A stretch of 57,687 nt of DNA from NCBI GenBank assembly GCA_016214955.1, contig JACRMN010000006.1, forward strand, positions 1 to 57,687. The letters run 5' to 3'. The notes under the pieces were generated by a model. The model ran no database searches and had not been told where the DNA came from. It saw only the letters and a list, made by a program, of their open reading frames with translations. This DNA comes from Deltaproteobacteria bacterium (GTDB lineage: Bacteria > Myxococcota > Myxococcia > Myxococcales > Anaeromyxobacteraceae). Every line of letters starts with the position of its first letter. Positions within the stretch are counted from its first letter, which is position 1. The translations under genes and the position numbers were made by a program. Positions 8,614 to 15,772 of this stretch are shown here, piece by piece.

Positions 8614-9957
8614 ATGCTCACCAGCCACCTCGCCGCGGCGCTGCTCCTCGCCGCCCCGCCGCCCGCCCTCGAGATCCCTTTCGAGCGCTTCCGCCTCCCG
8701 AACGGCCTCCACGTCATCCTCTCGGTGGACCACTCCGCCCCCATCGTCGGCGTGGATGTCCGCTACGACGTGGGCTCGCGAGACGAGCCGCCGGGCCGCA
8801 CCGGCTTCGCCCACCTCTTCGAGCACCTCATGTTCCAGGGCACCGTCCACCTGCCCAAGGGCGAGGCCGACAGGCTCATCGAGGCCGCCGGCGGGAGCTC
8901 CAACGGGGCCACCAGCGAGGACGGCACCGAGTACTGGCAGCAGGTGCCCTCCTCGGCGCTGGAGCAGGCGCTCTACATCGAGGCCGAGCGCATGGGCTTC
9001 ACCCTGCAGGTGCTCGACCAGGCGAAGCTCGACAACCAGCGCGACGTGGTGAAGAACGAGCGGCGCGAGACCATGGAGATGCAGCCCTACGGCGCCGCCT
9101 GGCCGGCGCTGCGGGCGGCGCTCTGGAACCCCGAGTTCCCCTACCACTGGCTGCCCATCGGCTCGCACCAGGACCTGACCGCCGCCACCCTCGACGACGT
9201 GAAGGACTGGTTCCGCCGCGGCTACGGGCCGGGCAACGCCTCGCTGGCCATCGCCGGCGACTTCGACCCCCGGGAGGCCCGGCGGCTCGTGGAGCGCTGG
9301 TTCGGCGCCATCCCCGCCGGCGGCCCCATCGCCCGCACCCGGCAGGTGCCGCGGCCGCTCTCCGCCATCGTCCGCGTCGAGGTGCAGGACGCGGTGCAGC
9401 TCCCGCGCCTGTACCTGGCCTGGCAGAGCCCGGCCGAGTACCAGCCCGACGACGCGCCGCTCGACCTCGCCGCCGACGTGCTCGCCAGCGGGAAGAGCTC
9501 GCGGTTGGTGCGGCGGCTGGTGATGGAGGAGAAGCGGGCCCAGAGCGTCTGGGTGGCGCAGAGCGCCCTGGCGCTGGCCGGCACCTTCCTGGTGGTGGCC
9601 ACCCCCAAGCCCGGCGTCGCCATCGAGGCGCTGCAGGCCGCGGTGGACGAGGAGATCGCCCGGCTGGCGCGCGAGGGGCCCACCGAGGAGGAGCTGCTCC
9701 GGGCCAAGAACCGCATCGAGTCGGGCGCCGTCTTCGCGCTGGAGCCGGTGGGCGGCTTCAGCGGCCGGGCCGCGGTGCTCAACCGCTACCACTTCGAGAC
9801 CGGCGACCCGGGCTACCTGGCGAGGGACCTGGCGCGCTATCGGGACGCCACCGCCGCCGACGTCCGAGCCGCCGTGGGCCGCTGGCTCTCGCGGCCGCGG
9901 GTGGAGCTGACCGTGGTGCCGAAGGGCGCGGCCGCCGCGGCGGGGGTGGGGCGATGA
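8614..9957 (+). CDS. M16 family zinc peptidase, catalytic partner
   Basis: A 447-residue M16B-type peptidase. The inverted zinc motif HxxEH appears as HLFEH (His67, Glu70, His71) and the third ligand is probably Glu149 in VVKNERRE. The hydrophobic N-terminus (about residues 4-15) suggests export to the periplasm. It overlaps the next M16 gene by four bases (ATGA). M16B enzymes commonly work as a heterodimer of one catalytic and one non-catalytic subunit, and this pair fits that model. The ATG at 8614 was chosen because it gives a sensible signal sequence and has a promoter-like hexamer nine bases upstream. Longer in-frame extensions run into the opposite gene's upstream region. Confidence 0.92.
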   Translation: MLTSHLAAALLLAAPPPALEIPFERFRLPNGLHVILSVDHSAPIVGVDVRYDVGSRDEPPGRTGFAHLFEHLMFQGTVHLPKGEADRLIEAAGGSSNGATSEDGTEYWQQVPSSALEQALYIEAERMGFTLQVLDQAKLDNQRDVVKNERRETMEMQPYGAAWPALRAALWNPEFPYHWLPIGSHQDLTAATLDDVKDWFRRGYGPGNASLAIAGDFDPREARRLVERWFGAIPAGGPIARTRQVPRPLSAIVRVEVQDAVQLPRLYLAWQSPAEYQPDDAPLDLAADVLASGKSSRLVRRLVMEEKRAQSVWVAQSALALAGTFLVVATPKPGVAIEALQAAVDEEIARLAREGPTEEELLRAKNRIESGAVFALEPVGGFSGRAAVLNRYHFETGDPGYLARDLARYRDATAADVRAAVGRWLSRPRVELTVVPKGAAAAAGVGR

Positions 9958-11396
9958 GGCGCACCGGGCTGGCCGCCGTCCTGCTGCTCGCCGGCGCCTG
10001 CGCGACGGCGCGCGCGCCCCTCCTGGCCGAGCCGGATCGCGCCCGGGTGCCGCCGCTGGGCCCGCCGCCGGCGCTGCGGCTCCCGCCGCAGGTGCGCTTC
10101 CAGCTCGAGAACGGGCTGAAGGTGCGGCTGGTGGAGTACCACCGGCTGCCCATCGTGGCGCTCCAGCTCCTCGTCGACGCCGGCGGGGTCCACGACCCGG
10201 AGGCCCGGCCCGGCCTGGCCTCCTTCACCGCCGGGATGATGACCGAGGGCACGCGCGGCCGGAGCGCCACGCAGATCTCCGACGCCCTCGGGGCCATCGG
10301 CGCCCACCTCGGCTCCGGCGCCGGCTTCGACGGCGCCCAGCTCTCGGCCCAGGCCCTCTCCACCCACCTCGATCCGCTCCTCGAGCTCTTCGCCGACGTG
10401 CTGCAGCGCCCGGCCTTCCCGCCGGAGGACTTCGCCCGGGTGAAGGACCAGCGGCTGGTGGCCCTGGTGCAGCAGCGCGACCAGCCCGGAGCCATCGCCG
10501 GCCGCGCCTTCGCGCCGCTCTTCTGGGGCAGCCACCCCTACGGCCACGCCCTCTCCGGCACCGAGGAGAGCCTGCGGGCCGTGACCCGCGAGGAGCTGGC
10601 GGCCTTCCACGCGGCCCGCTGGCGGCCGGGCGGTGCCGAGCTCATCGTCGTCGGCGACGTCACCCGCGCCGAGCTGGAGCCCCGGCTCCGCAAGGCGCTG
10701 GGCGGCTGGACCGGCGCGGCCCCGGCGCCCCTGGCCGCCGCCCCCCCGCGGCAGGCGGCGGCCCGCACCGTGGCCATCGACAAGAAGGGGGCGCCCCAGG
10801 CCTACCTGCTGCTGGGCATGCCCGGCTTCCCGCGCAGCGACCCCGACCACGCCGCCGCCCAGGTGGCCTTCGAGATCCTCGGGGGCGGCACCGCCTCGCG
10901 CCTCTTCCGCCTCCTGCGCGAGGAGAAGGGGTACACCTACGGCATCTCGGCCCGGCCCGAGTCGCGCCGCCTGGGCGGCGCGGCGGTGGTGGGCGGCAGC
11001 GTCAAGGCCGACCAGGCCGGCGAGGCGCTGGCGGCGCTGCTGGGCGAGCTGAGCCGGATGCGCGACCAGCCGCCCTCCGAGGAGGAGCTCGCCGGGGCGC
11101 GCCAGGGCATCGTGCTCTCGCTCCCGGGCGACTTCGCCACCGCCGGCGGCATCGCCGGCCACCTGGCCGAGGCGGCCCTCTACGGCCTCCCCGACGACCA
11201 CTACACCCGGCTGGCGGGCCAGATCGCGGCCGTCTCCGCCGCCGACGTGCAGCGCGCGGCGGGCCGCTGGCTGGACACCGGGAAGCTCACCGCGGTGCTG
11301 GTCTGCGACACCGCGCAGGTGGTCCCGCAGCTCGGCGGCCTGCCGCTCGGGCCGCTGGAGCTCCGGCCCGCCCCGGCTGCCGCCGGCGGACGCTAG
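9954..11396 (+). CDS. M16 family peptidase homologue, non-catalytic partner, lipoprotein
   Basis: A 480-residue M16 protein without the zinc motif: the place of HxxEH is taken by GLASFTAGMM. It keeps the Arg/Tyr segment typical of the non-catalytic subunit (LREEKGYTYGI). The lipobox LAGAC puts the lipidated cysteine at position 16, so this subunit would anchor the heterodimer to a membrane. The ATG overlaps the stop of the catalytic gene, and its own stop is directly followed by the MATE gene, so the three are almost certainly one transcript. Confidence 0.9.
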   Translation: MRRTGLAAVLLLAGACATARAPLLAEPDRARVPPLGPPPALRLPPQVRFQLENGLKVRLVEYHRLPIVALQLLVDAGGVHDPEARPGLASFTAGMMTEGTRGRSATQISDALGAIGAHLGSGAGFDGAQLSAQALSTHLDPLLELFADVLQRPAFPPEDFARVKDQRLVALVQQRDQPGAIAGRAFAPLFWGSHPYGHALSGTEESLRAVTREELAAFHAARWRPGGAELIVVGDVTRAELEPRLRKALGGWTGAAPAPLAAAPPRQAAARTVAIDKKGAPQAYLLLGMPGFPRSDPDHAAAQVAFEILGGGTASRLFRLLREEKGYTYGISARPESRRLGGAAVVGGSVKADQAGEALAALLGELSRMRDQPPSEEELAGARQGIVLSLPGDFATAGGIAGHLAEAALYGLPDDHYTRLAGQIAAVSAADVQRAAGRWLDTGKLTAVLVCDTAQVVPQLGGLPLGPLELRPAPAAAGGR

Positions 11397-12746
11397 ATGC
11401 GCCCCTCGCTGCGCGGGCTGCTGGGCCTGGCCTGGCCCATCGTCGTCTCCCGCTCCGCGCAGGTGGTGGTGGGCATCAGCGACGCGGTGATGGTCTCCCA
11501 CCTGGGCGAGGAGGCGCTGGCGGCCACAACCGCCGGGGCGATCAACGCCTTCACCTTCTTCATCTTCCCGATGGGCGTGGTGTTCATCGTCGGCTCCTTC
11601 GCCTCGCAGCTCTGGGGGCGGGGTGATCTCGCCGGCGCGCGGCGGTACGGCTTCTACGGGCTGCTGGTGGCGGCGGCCACCCAGCTCCTCGGCCTGCTGG
11701 GCATCCCGGTGGCGGCCTGGGTGCTGGCGCGGCTCGACTACGCGCCCGGCGTGCAGGCGCTCATGGATGGTTACCTGGAGCTGCGGCTCTGGTCGGCGGG
11801 GCCGGCCATCGGCATCGAGGCGCTGGGCGCCTACTACGGCGGGCTGGGGAACACGCGCCTCCCCATGCGCGCCAGCGTGGTCGCCATGTTCCTCAACGTG
11901 GGCGGCAACTGGCTCCTCATCGACGGCCACCTCGGGGCTCCGGCGCTGGGCGTGGCCGGGGCGGCGCTGGCGTCCACCCTCTCCACCTGGGCGGTGTTCG
12001 TCGCCTTCCTGGCGGTCTTCCTGCGCGACGGCCGGCCCGAGGACCGCATGGTGCCGCGGCTCCGCGCCGCCGAGCTCTGGCGCACCCTGCGCTTCGGCCT
12101 GCCCTCGGGGCTCAACTGGCTGATGGAGTTCCTGGCCTTCTCCTTCTTCCTCAATCTGGTGGTGGCCGGGCTCGGCACCACCGCGGTGGCGGCCTTCATG
12201 GCGGTGATCCAGCTCAACTCGGCCGCCTTCATGCCCGCCTTCGCGCTTGCCTCGGCCGGGGCCATCCTCGCCGGCCAGGCCATCGGCGCCGGCGATCGGG
12301 ACGCGGTGCCTCGGCTGGTGGCGCTCACCACCAAGGTGGCGGCGGCATGGCAGTCGCTCGTCGGCCTCGCCTACCTCACGGTCCCGGAGCTGGCGCTCTC
12401 GCCCTTCGCCCGCGACCCCGGCTCGCGCCAGGCGCTCCTGGAGGTGGGCGTCCGCATGCTGATGCTCTCCTCCGCCTGGCAGCTGGGCGATGCGGCCGCC
12501 AACGTGCTGGCCGAGGCGCTGCGGGCCGCCGGCGACACCTCGTTCACCATGTGGGCGCGCGTCGCGGTGGCCTGGCTCTTCTTCGTGCCCGGGAGCTGGA
12601 TCACGGTGCGGCTGCTGGGCGGCGGCGACGTGGGGGCCACGCTCTGGTTCGTGGCCTACCTCTGGGTGCTGGCGGCGGTGCTCTGGTGGCGCTTCCGCAC
12701 CGGCGCCTGGCGGAAGATCGAGCTGGTGGAGCCGGCGGTCGCCTGA
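11397..12746 (+). CDS. MATE family multidrug/organic cation exporter
   Basis: A 449-residue inner-membrane antiporter with about 12 hydrophobic helices in two six-helix halves, the MATE/NorM pattern (WPIVVSRSAQVVVGISDAVM at the N-terminus, then EEALAATTAGA and FIFPMGVVF). MATE proteins expel drugs or metabolites using a sodium or proton gradient. The ATG touches the preceding TAG with no gap, so it is coupled to the M16 pair. It is unclear whether the transporter and the peptidases share a substrate. It converges with the PilZ gene, with seven bases between stops. Confidence 0.92.
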   Translation: MRPSLRGLLGLAWPIVVSRSAQVVVGISDAVMVSHLGEEALAATTAGAINAFTFFIFPMGVVFIVGSFASQLWGRGDLAGARRYGFYGLLVAAATQLLGLLGIPVAAWVLARLDYAPGVQALMDGYLELRLWSAGPAIGIEALGAYYGGLGNTRLPMRASVVAMFLNVGGNWLLIDGHLGAPALGVAGAALASTLSTWAVFVAFLAVFLRDGRPEDRMVPRLRAAELWRTLRFGLPSGLNWLMEFLAFSFFLNLVVAGLGTTAVAAFMAVIQLNSAAFMPAFALASAGAILAGQAIGAGDRDAVPRLVALTTKVAAAWQSLVGLAYLTVPELALSPFARDPGSRQALLEVGVRMLMLSSAWQLGDAAANVLAEALRAAGDTSFTMWARVAVAWLFFVPGSWITVRLLGGGDVGATLWFVAYLWVLAAVLWWRFRTGAWRKIELVEPAVA

Positions 12747-12753
12747 GGCGCTC

Positions 12754-13512
12754 CTAGGTGTCGGCGTCGCGCCGCGCCTCGGAGAGCAGCTGCTGGAGGG
12801 CGCCCTCCTGGCCCACCACGAGGCGAAGCCCCACCCGCAGCGCGCCGCCCTGGTCGGAGGCCCAGGCCACCCGGGCGTGGAAGGCGGCGCTCTTGCTGCC
12901 GCTGCCGATCCGCACCTGCAGCATGGTGCCGCGCGCAGGGCGCGGGCCGCTCCAGAGCAGGCCGCAGCCGCCCTGCGAGAGGGAGAAGGTGGTCATGTAG
13001 ACCTGCATGCCGGTCGAGGTGATCACCGCCGGGACGGAGAGCCGGTAGCGCGGCGCGCGGGGCCGGACCTTCACCGTCCGGCCCTGCAGCGAGTCGAGGA
13101 TGCGCTGCACGGCGGGGAGCCGGTCCTCGTCCACAGCCACCGCCACGGCGTCGCCCGGGCCCGCCTCGACCACCTCGCCGCCGATCGGGACGGAGGCGCC
13201 GCCCTGGCTGCGGACCAGCACCGAGACCCGCTGGCCGATCCGCAGGTGCCGCGGCGACGGCAGGAAGAGGCGGCGATCCGCGGGCAGCCAGGCCGCGGCC
13301 AGCTCGGCCTCGGGGAGCAGCAGCTCCTCGACCACGGCGGCAGGCGCCGGCGTGGGCACCGGCGTGGGCACCGGCGTGGGCACCGGCGTGCGGCGAAGCG
13401 GCGGCGCGGGCGTCTGCCGCCGGGCCGCCGCGGGCGCGGGGGTGCGCCGCTGCGCGGGCCGCGCGGCCGCCGCGGGCGAGCGATCGCCCTGGATCCAGCT
13501 GAGCAGGGACAT
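12754..13512 (-). CDS. PilZ-domain protein with proline-rich linker
   Basis: A 252-residue predicted cytoplasmic protein. Residues about 20-60 are a low-complexity Ala/Pro/Arg linker containing a PTPV repeat. Residues 78-130 form a small beta domain resembling a YcgR-like N-terminal domain, and 148-250 form a PilZ-like beta barrel. The usual c-di-GMP motifs are degenerate: arginines lie at 150, 152, 155 and 157 but not in exact RxxxR spacing, and the second motif reads SLSQGG instead of D/NxSxxG. Binding is therefore uncertain. ATG 13512 gives MSLLSWIQGD and has GGGAG upstream; the frame is open further but looks non-coding. Confidence 0.8.
   Translation of the reverse strand: MSLLSWIQGDRSPAAAARPAQRRTPAPAAARRQTPAPPLRRTPVPTPVPTPVPTPAPAAVVEELLLPEAELAAAWLPADRRLFLPSPRHLRIGQRVSVLVRSQGGASVPIGGEVVEAGPGDAVAVAVDEDRLPAVQRILDSLQGRTVKVRPRAPRYRLSVPAVITSTGMQVYMTTFSLSQGGCGLLWSGPRPARGTMLQVRIGSGSKSAAFHARVAWASDQGGALRVGLRLVVGQEGALQQLLSEARRDADT
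13349..13390. repeat. 12-bp tandem repeat inside the PilZ gene
   Basis: GGCGTGGGCACC is repeated three and a half times and encodes the PTPV-type linker repeats. The 12-base unit keeps the reading frame, so copy-number slippage would only change linker length by four residues. Confidence 0.85.
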
Positions 13513-13841
13513 GTTCGGATGGCTCTCCCGGGCGCTCGGCCCGTCGACCGTGGAAGCGACCAGGGAGGTATAGGCGATCCGGGCGCGGCGGTCTGTCCCG
13601 CCGCGAGGCGACGGGGCCATGTCGGTGGCCCCCGGACATACACGGTGAGTGATGCGACCCACCCGGCGGCGCGAGGGGTGTGGCCCCACCCCGCGGTGTC
13701 GTCCATGTCATGGAGGGAACGCGGGCGCGGCCGGCGCCCACCCTCTCCGACACCGATCCCATCCGCGCCCACGCCCCGGCGGAGGGGGTGGGGCTGTCGG
13801 CCTGCTGGGGTAGGATGCGCAGCCCTTCGCACGGCCCGCCC
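13513..13841. other. Divergent intergenic region, 329 bp
   Basis: This region separates the PilZ gene (-) from the nuclease gene (+). Apart from GGGAG for PilZ and a TAGGAT hexamer at 13811-13816, I see no convincing promoter pair, RNA gene or small ORF. An alternative ATG for the nuclease lies at 13815. Confidence 0.5.
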
Positions 13842-14762
13842 ATGGCAGAGCTCACCAACGACTTCACCTGGTCGAAGTCCCGGCACGAGAAGCTCAAGGA
13901 GTGTCCGCGGGCCTACTGGAACGCCTACTACGGCAGCTGGGGAGGCTGGGAGGCGCCGGCGGGCACGCCGGTGCGCGAGCTCTACGTGCTGAAGAAGCTC
14001 TCCTCCCGCTGGCAGTGGGCCGGCTCCCTGGTGCACGACGCCCTGCGCCGCATGCTCACCCGCGCCCGCCGCACCGGCCAGGTGTGGCCGGTGGACGAGC
14101 TGCTGGCCTCCACCCGGCAGCGGGCCCGCAGCCAGTGGGCCGCCTCGCGGGAGAAGAGCTACTGGCGCGAGCCCTCGCCCGGCTACGGCCTGGTGGAGCA
14201 CGAGTACGCCGAGCCCATCCCCGGCGAGGAGTGGAAGCGCATCTGGGACGAGGTGGTGGAGGGCTCGCTGCGCGCCTTCTACCGGAGCGAGGTCTTCGAC
14301 CGCATCCGGCGCGTGCCGGTGGCGCGCTGGCTCACGGTGGACGAGCTCGACTCCTGGCAGTTCGAGGGCACCAAGGTCTGGGTGGCGGTGGACTTCGCCT
14401 ACGTGGACTCCGACGGCCGGGTGAACCTGCTCGACTGGAAGACGGGGCGGGAGCGCGGCGTGGACCACACCCAGGTGGGCATCTACGCGCTCTACGCCAA
14501 GGACAAGTGGGGCATGGGGCCGGAGCAGGTGGTGGGCGGCCTGGTGTACCTGGGCGCCGAGGGCGCGCCGCGCGTGGACGTGGCCGCCGACCCCGACGCC
14601 CTCGACGGCTGCCGCGCCGAGATGCGCGAGTCGATCAAGTCCATGAAGGAGCTGCTCGACGACCCGCAGCAGAACCGGGCCTCGGTGGAGCGCTTCCCGC
14701 TCCTCGACGGGCGCGACCCCTGCCGGCGCTGTCCCTTCCGGCGACCCTGCGGGCGGCTGTGA
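13842..14762 (+). CDS. PD-(D/E)XK nuclease of the Cas4/AddB-like iron-sulfur type
   Basis: A 306-residue RecB-like nuclease. GSLVHDAL supplies a conserved histidine, and VAVDFAYVD followed by LLDWKTG gives the D...DxK metal-binding core. Four cysteines sit at 21, 294, 297 and 303, the C-xn-C-x2-C-x5-C pattern that holds a 4Fe-4S cluster in Cas4 and AddB. There are no cas genes or helicase nearby, so it is probably a stand-alone DNA-repair or processing nuclease. ATG 13842 gives MAELTNDF; ATG 13815 would add nine residues. A GTG overlapping its stop begins the next gene. Confidence 0.85.
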   Translation: MAELTNDFTWSKSRHEKLKECPRAYWNAYYGSWGGWEAPAGTPVRELYVLKKLSSRWQWAGSLVHDALRRMLTRARRTGQVWPVDELLASTRQRARSQWAASREKSYWREPSPGYGLVEHEYAEPIPGEEWKRIWDEVVEGSLRAFYRSEVFDRIRRVPVARWLTVDELDSWQFEGTKVWVAVDFAYVDSDGRVNLLDWKTGRERGVDHTQVGIYALYAKDKWGMGPEQVVGGLVYLGAEGAPRVDVAADPDALDGCRAEMRESIKSMKELLDDPQQNRASVERFPLLDGRDPCRRCPFRRPCGRL

Positions 14763-15541
14763 GGCGCGGCGCGGGCCGGGCGCTCGCGCTCGCCGCGCTC
14801 GCCGGTGCGGCCTGCGCCACCGCGCCGGCAGCCTCGCCGGCGGTGCGCCGCCCGGAGCCGGAGGCGCTGGTCCTCCGCGTGGAGCGGCCCGACGGGCCGG
14901 GCCCCTTCCCGGCGGTGATCCTGCTGCACGGCTGCTCCGGGCCGCACCGCAAGGACCGCGACTGGGCCCGCTGGCTGGCGGGCGAGGGGTACGTGGCGGT
15001 GGTCACCGACTCCTTCGGGCCGCGGGGCGTGAAGAGCGTCTGCGGGACCAAGGACCGGGGCGCGCCCACCTCGCGCGACCGCGCCGAGGACGCGGCCGCG
15101 GTGCGGCGCCACCTGGCGGCCCTGCCCTTCGTGGACCCGGCCCGCGTCGGCCTCATGGGCTTCTCCCACGGCGGCAAGACGGCGCTGCGGGCGGCGGTGC
15201 GAGGCGCCGGCGCCCCGGACCGGCCCTTCGCCGCGGTGGTGGCCCTGTACCCGCCCTGCTTCCGCCTCCGGCGCGACATGGCCATCCAGAGCCCGCTCGC
15301 CATCCTCATCGGCGCCGACGACGACTGGGCGCTGGCCGATCGCTGCCAGGCCTTCACCGCTGCGGCGCGGTCGCGGGGCCAGGAGGTGTCCCTCACGGTC
15401 TACCCGGGCGCGCTCCACGGCTTCGACGCGGTGGGGCTCGACACCTACCGCCTGGGCCACCACCTGCGGTACGACCCGGCGGCCCACGCCGACGCCCAGG
15501 TGCGGGTGCGGGCCTTCCTGGCGGAGTGGCTCCGGAAGTAG
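14759..15541 (+). CDS. Dienelactone hydrolase family protein, probable lipoprotein
   Basis: A 260-residue alpha/beta hydrolase. The nucleophile elbow GFSHGG gives Ser136, the acid is one of Asp187-189 in GADDDWA, and the base is His220 in ALHGF. LLHGCSG is the oxyanion region. The N-terminus is basic then hydrophobic with Cys19 in LAGAACA, a weak lipobox, so it is probably exported. The family cleaves esters or lactones; the substrate is unknown. The start GTG 14759 overlaps the nuclease stop by four bases (GTGA), so translation is coupled although no functional link is obvious. Confidence 0.85.
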   Translation: MRRGAGRALALAALAGAACATAPAASPAVRRPEPEALVLRVERPDGPGPFPAVILLHGCSGPHRKDRDWARWLAGEGYVAVVTDSFGPRGVKSVCGTKDRGAPTSRDRAEDAAAVRRHLAALPFVDPARVGLMGFSHGGKTALRAAVRGAGAPDRPFAAVVALYPPCFRLRRDMAIQSPLAILIGADDDWALADRCQAFTAAARSRGQEVSLTVYPGALHGFDAVGLDTYRLGHHLRYDPAAHADAQVRVRAFLAEWLRK

Positions 15542-15572
15542 GTGGGCGCTCCAGAGACGGCCGCTCCGGGCC

Positions 15573-15747
15573 CCTCCGCGCGCCTCCGGGCGTCGGTCTT
15601 CCGGCAACGCCGTGCGACCGGTGCCGTGCGCTCCAGGCCGAGCAATCCAACGTGCCGCGCGCTCCGCGCGCGTCACCGGCATTGCATCGGCCCGTCCTGC
15701 GGCCGGCATTCGTCCGATCGCCTTCCCGCCCGTCGGCGCGCGGAGGG
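15573..15747. repeat. Dispersed structured intergenic element, copy A
   Basis: This stretch matches 26792-26986 along its whole length with diverged bases and small gaps. Shared blocks include CGGCAACG, TGCGACCGG, CCGTGCGC, CGAGCAAT, GCCGCGCG, CCGGCATTGC and CGCGGAGGG. The left arm GGCCGAGCAAT (15636-15646) pairs with ATTGCATCGGCC (15681-15692) and an inner GC stem lies at about 15654-15672, so it can fold into a long hairpin. It lies between convergent genes (the hydrolase and tamB). Confidence 0.7.
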
Positions 15748-15772
15748 CACCTGCGCTGCGAGCGCGGTCGCC

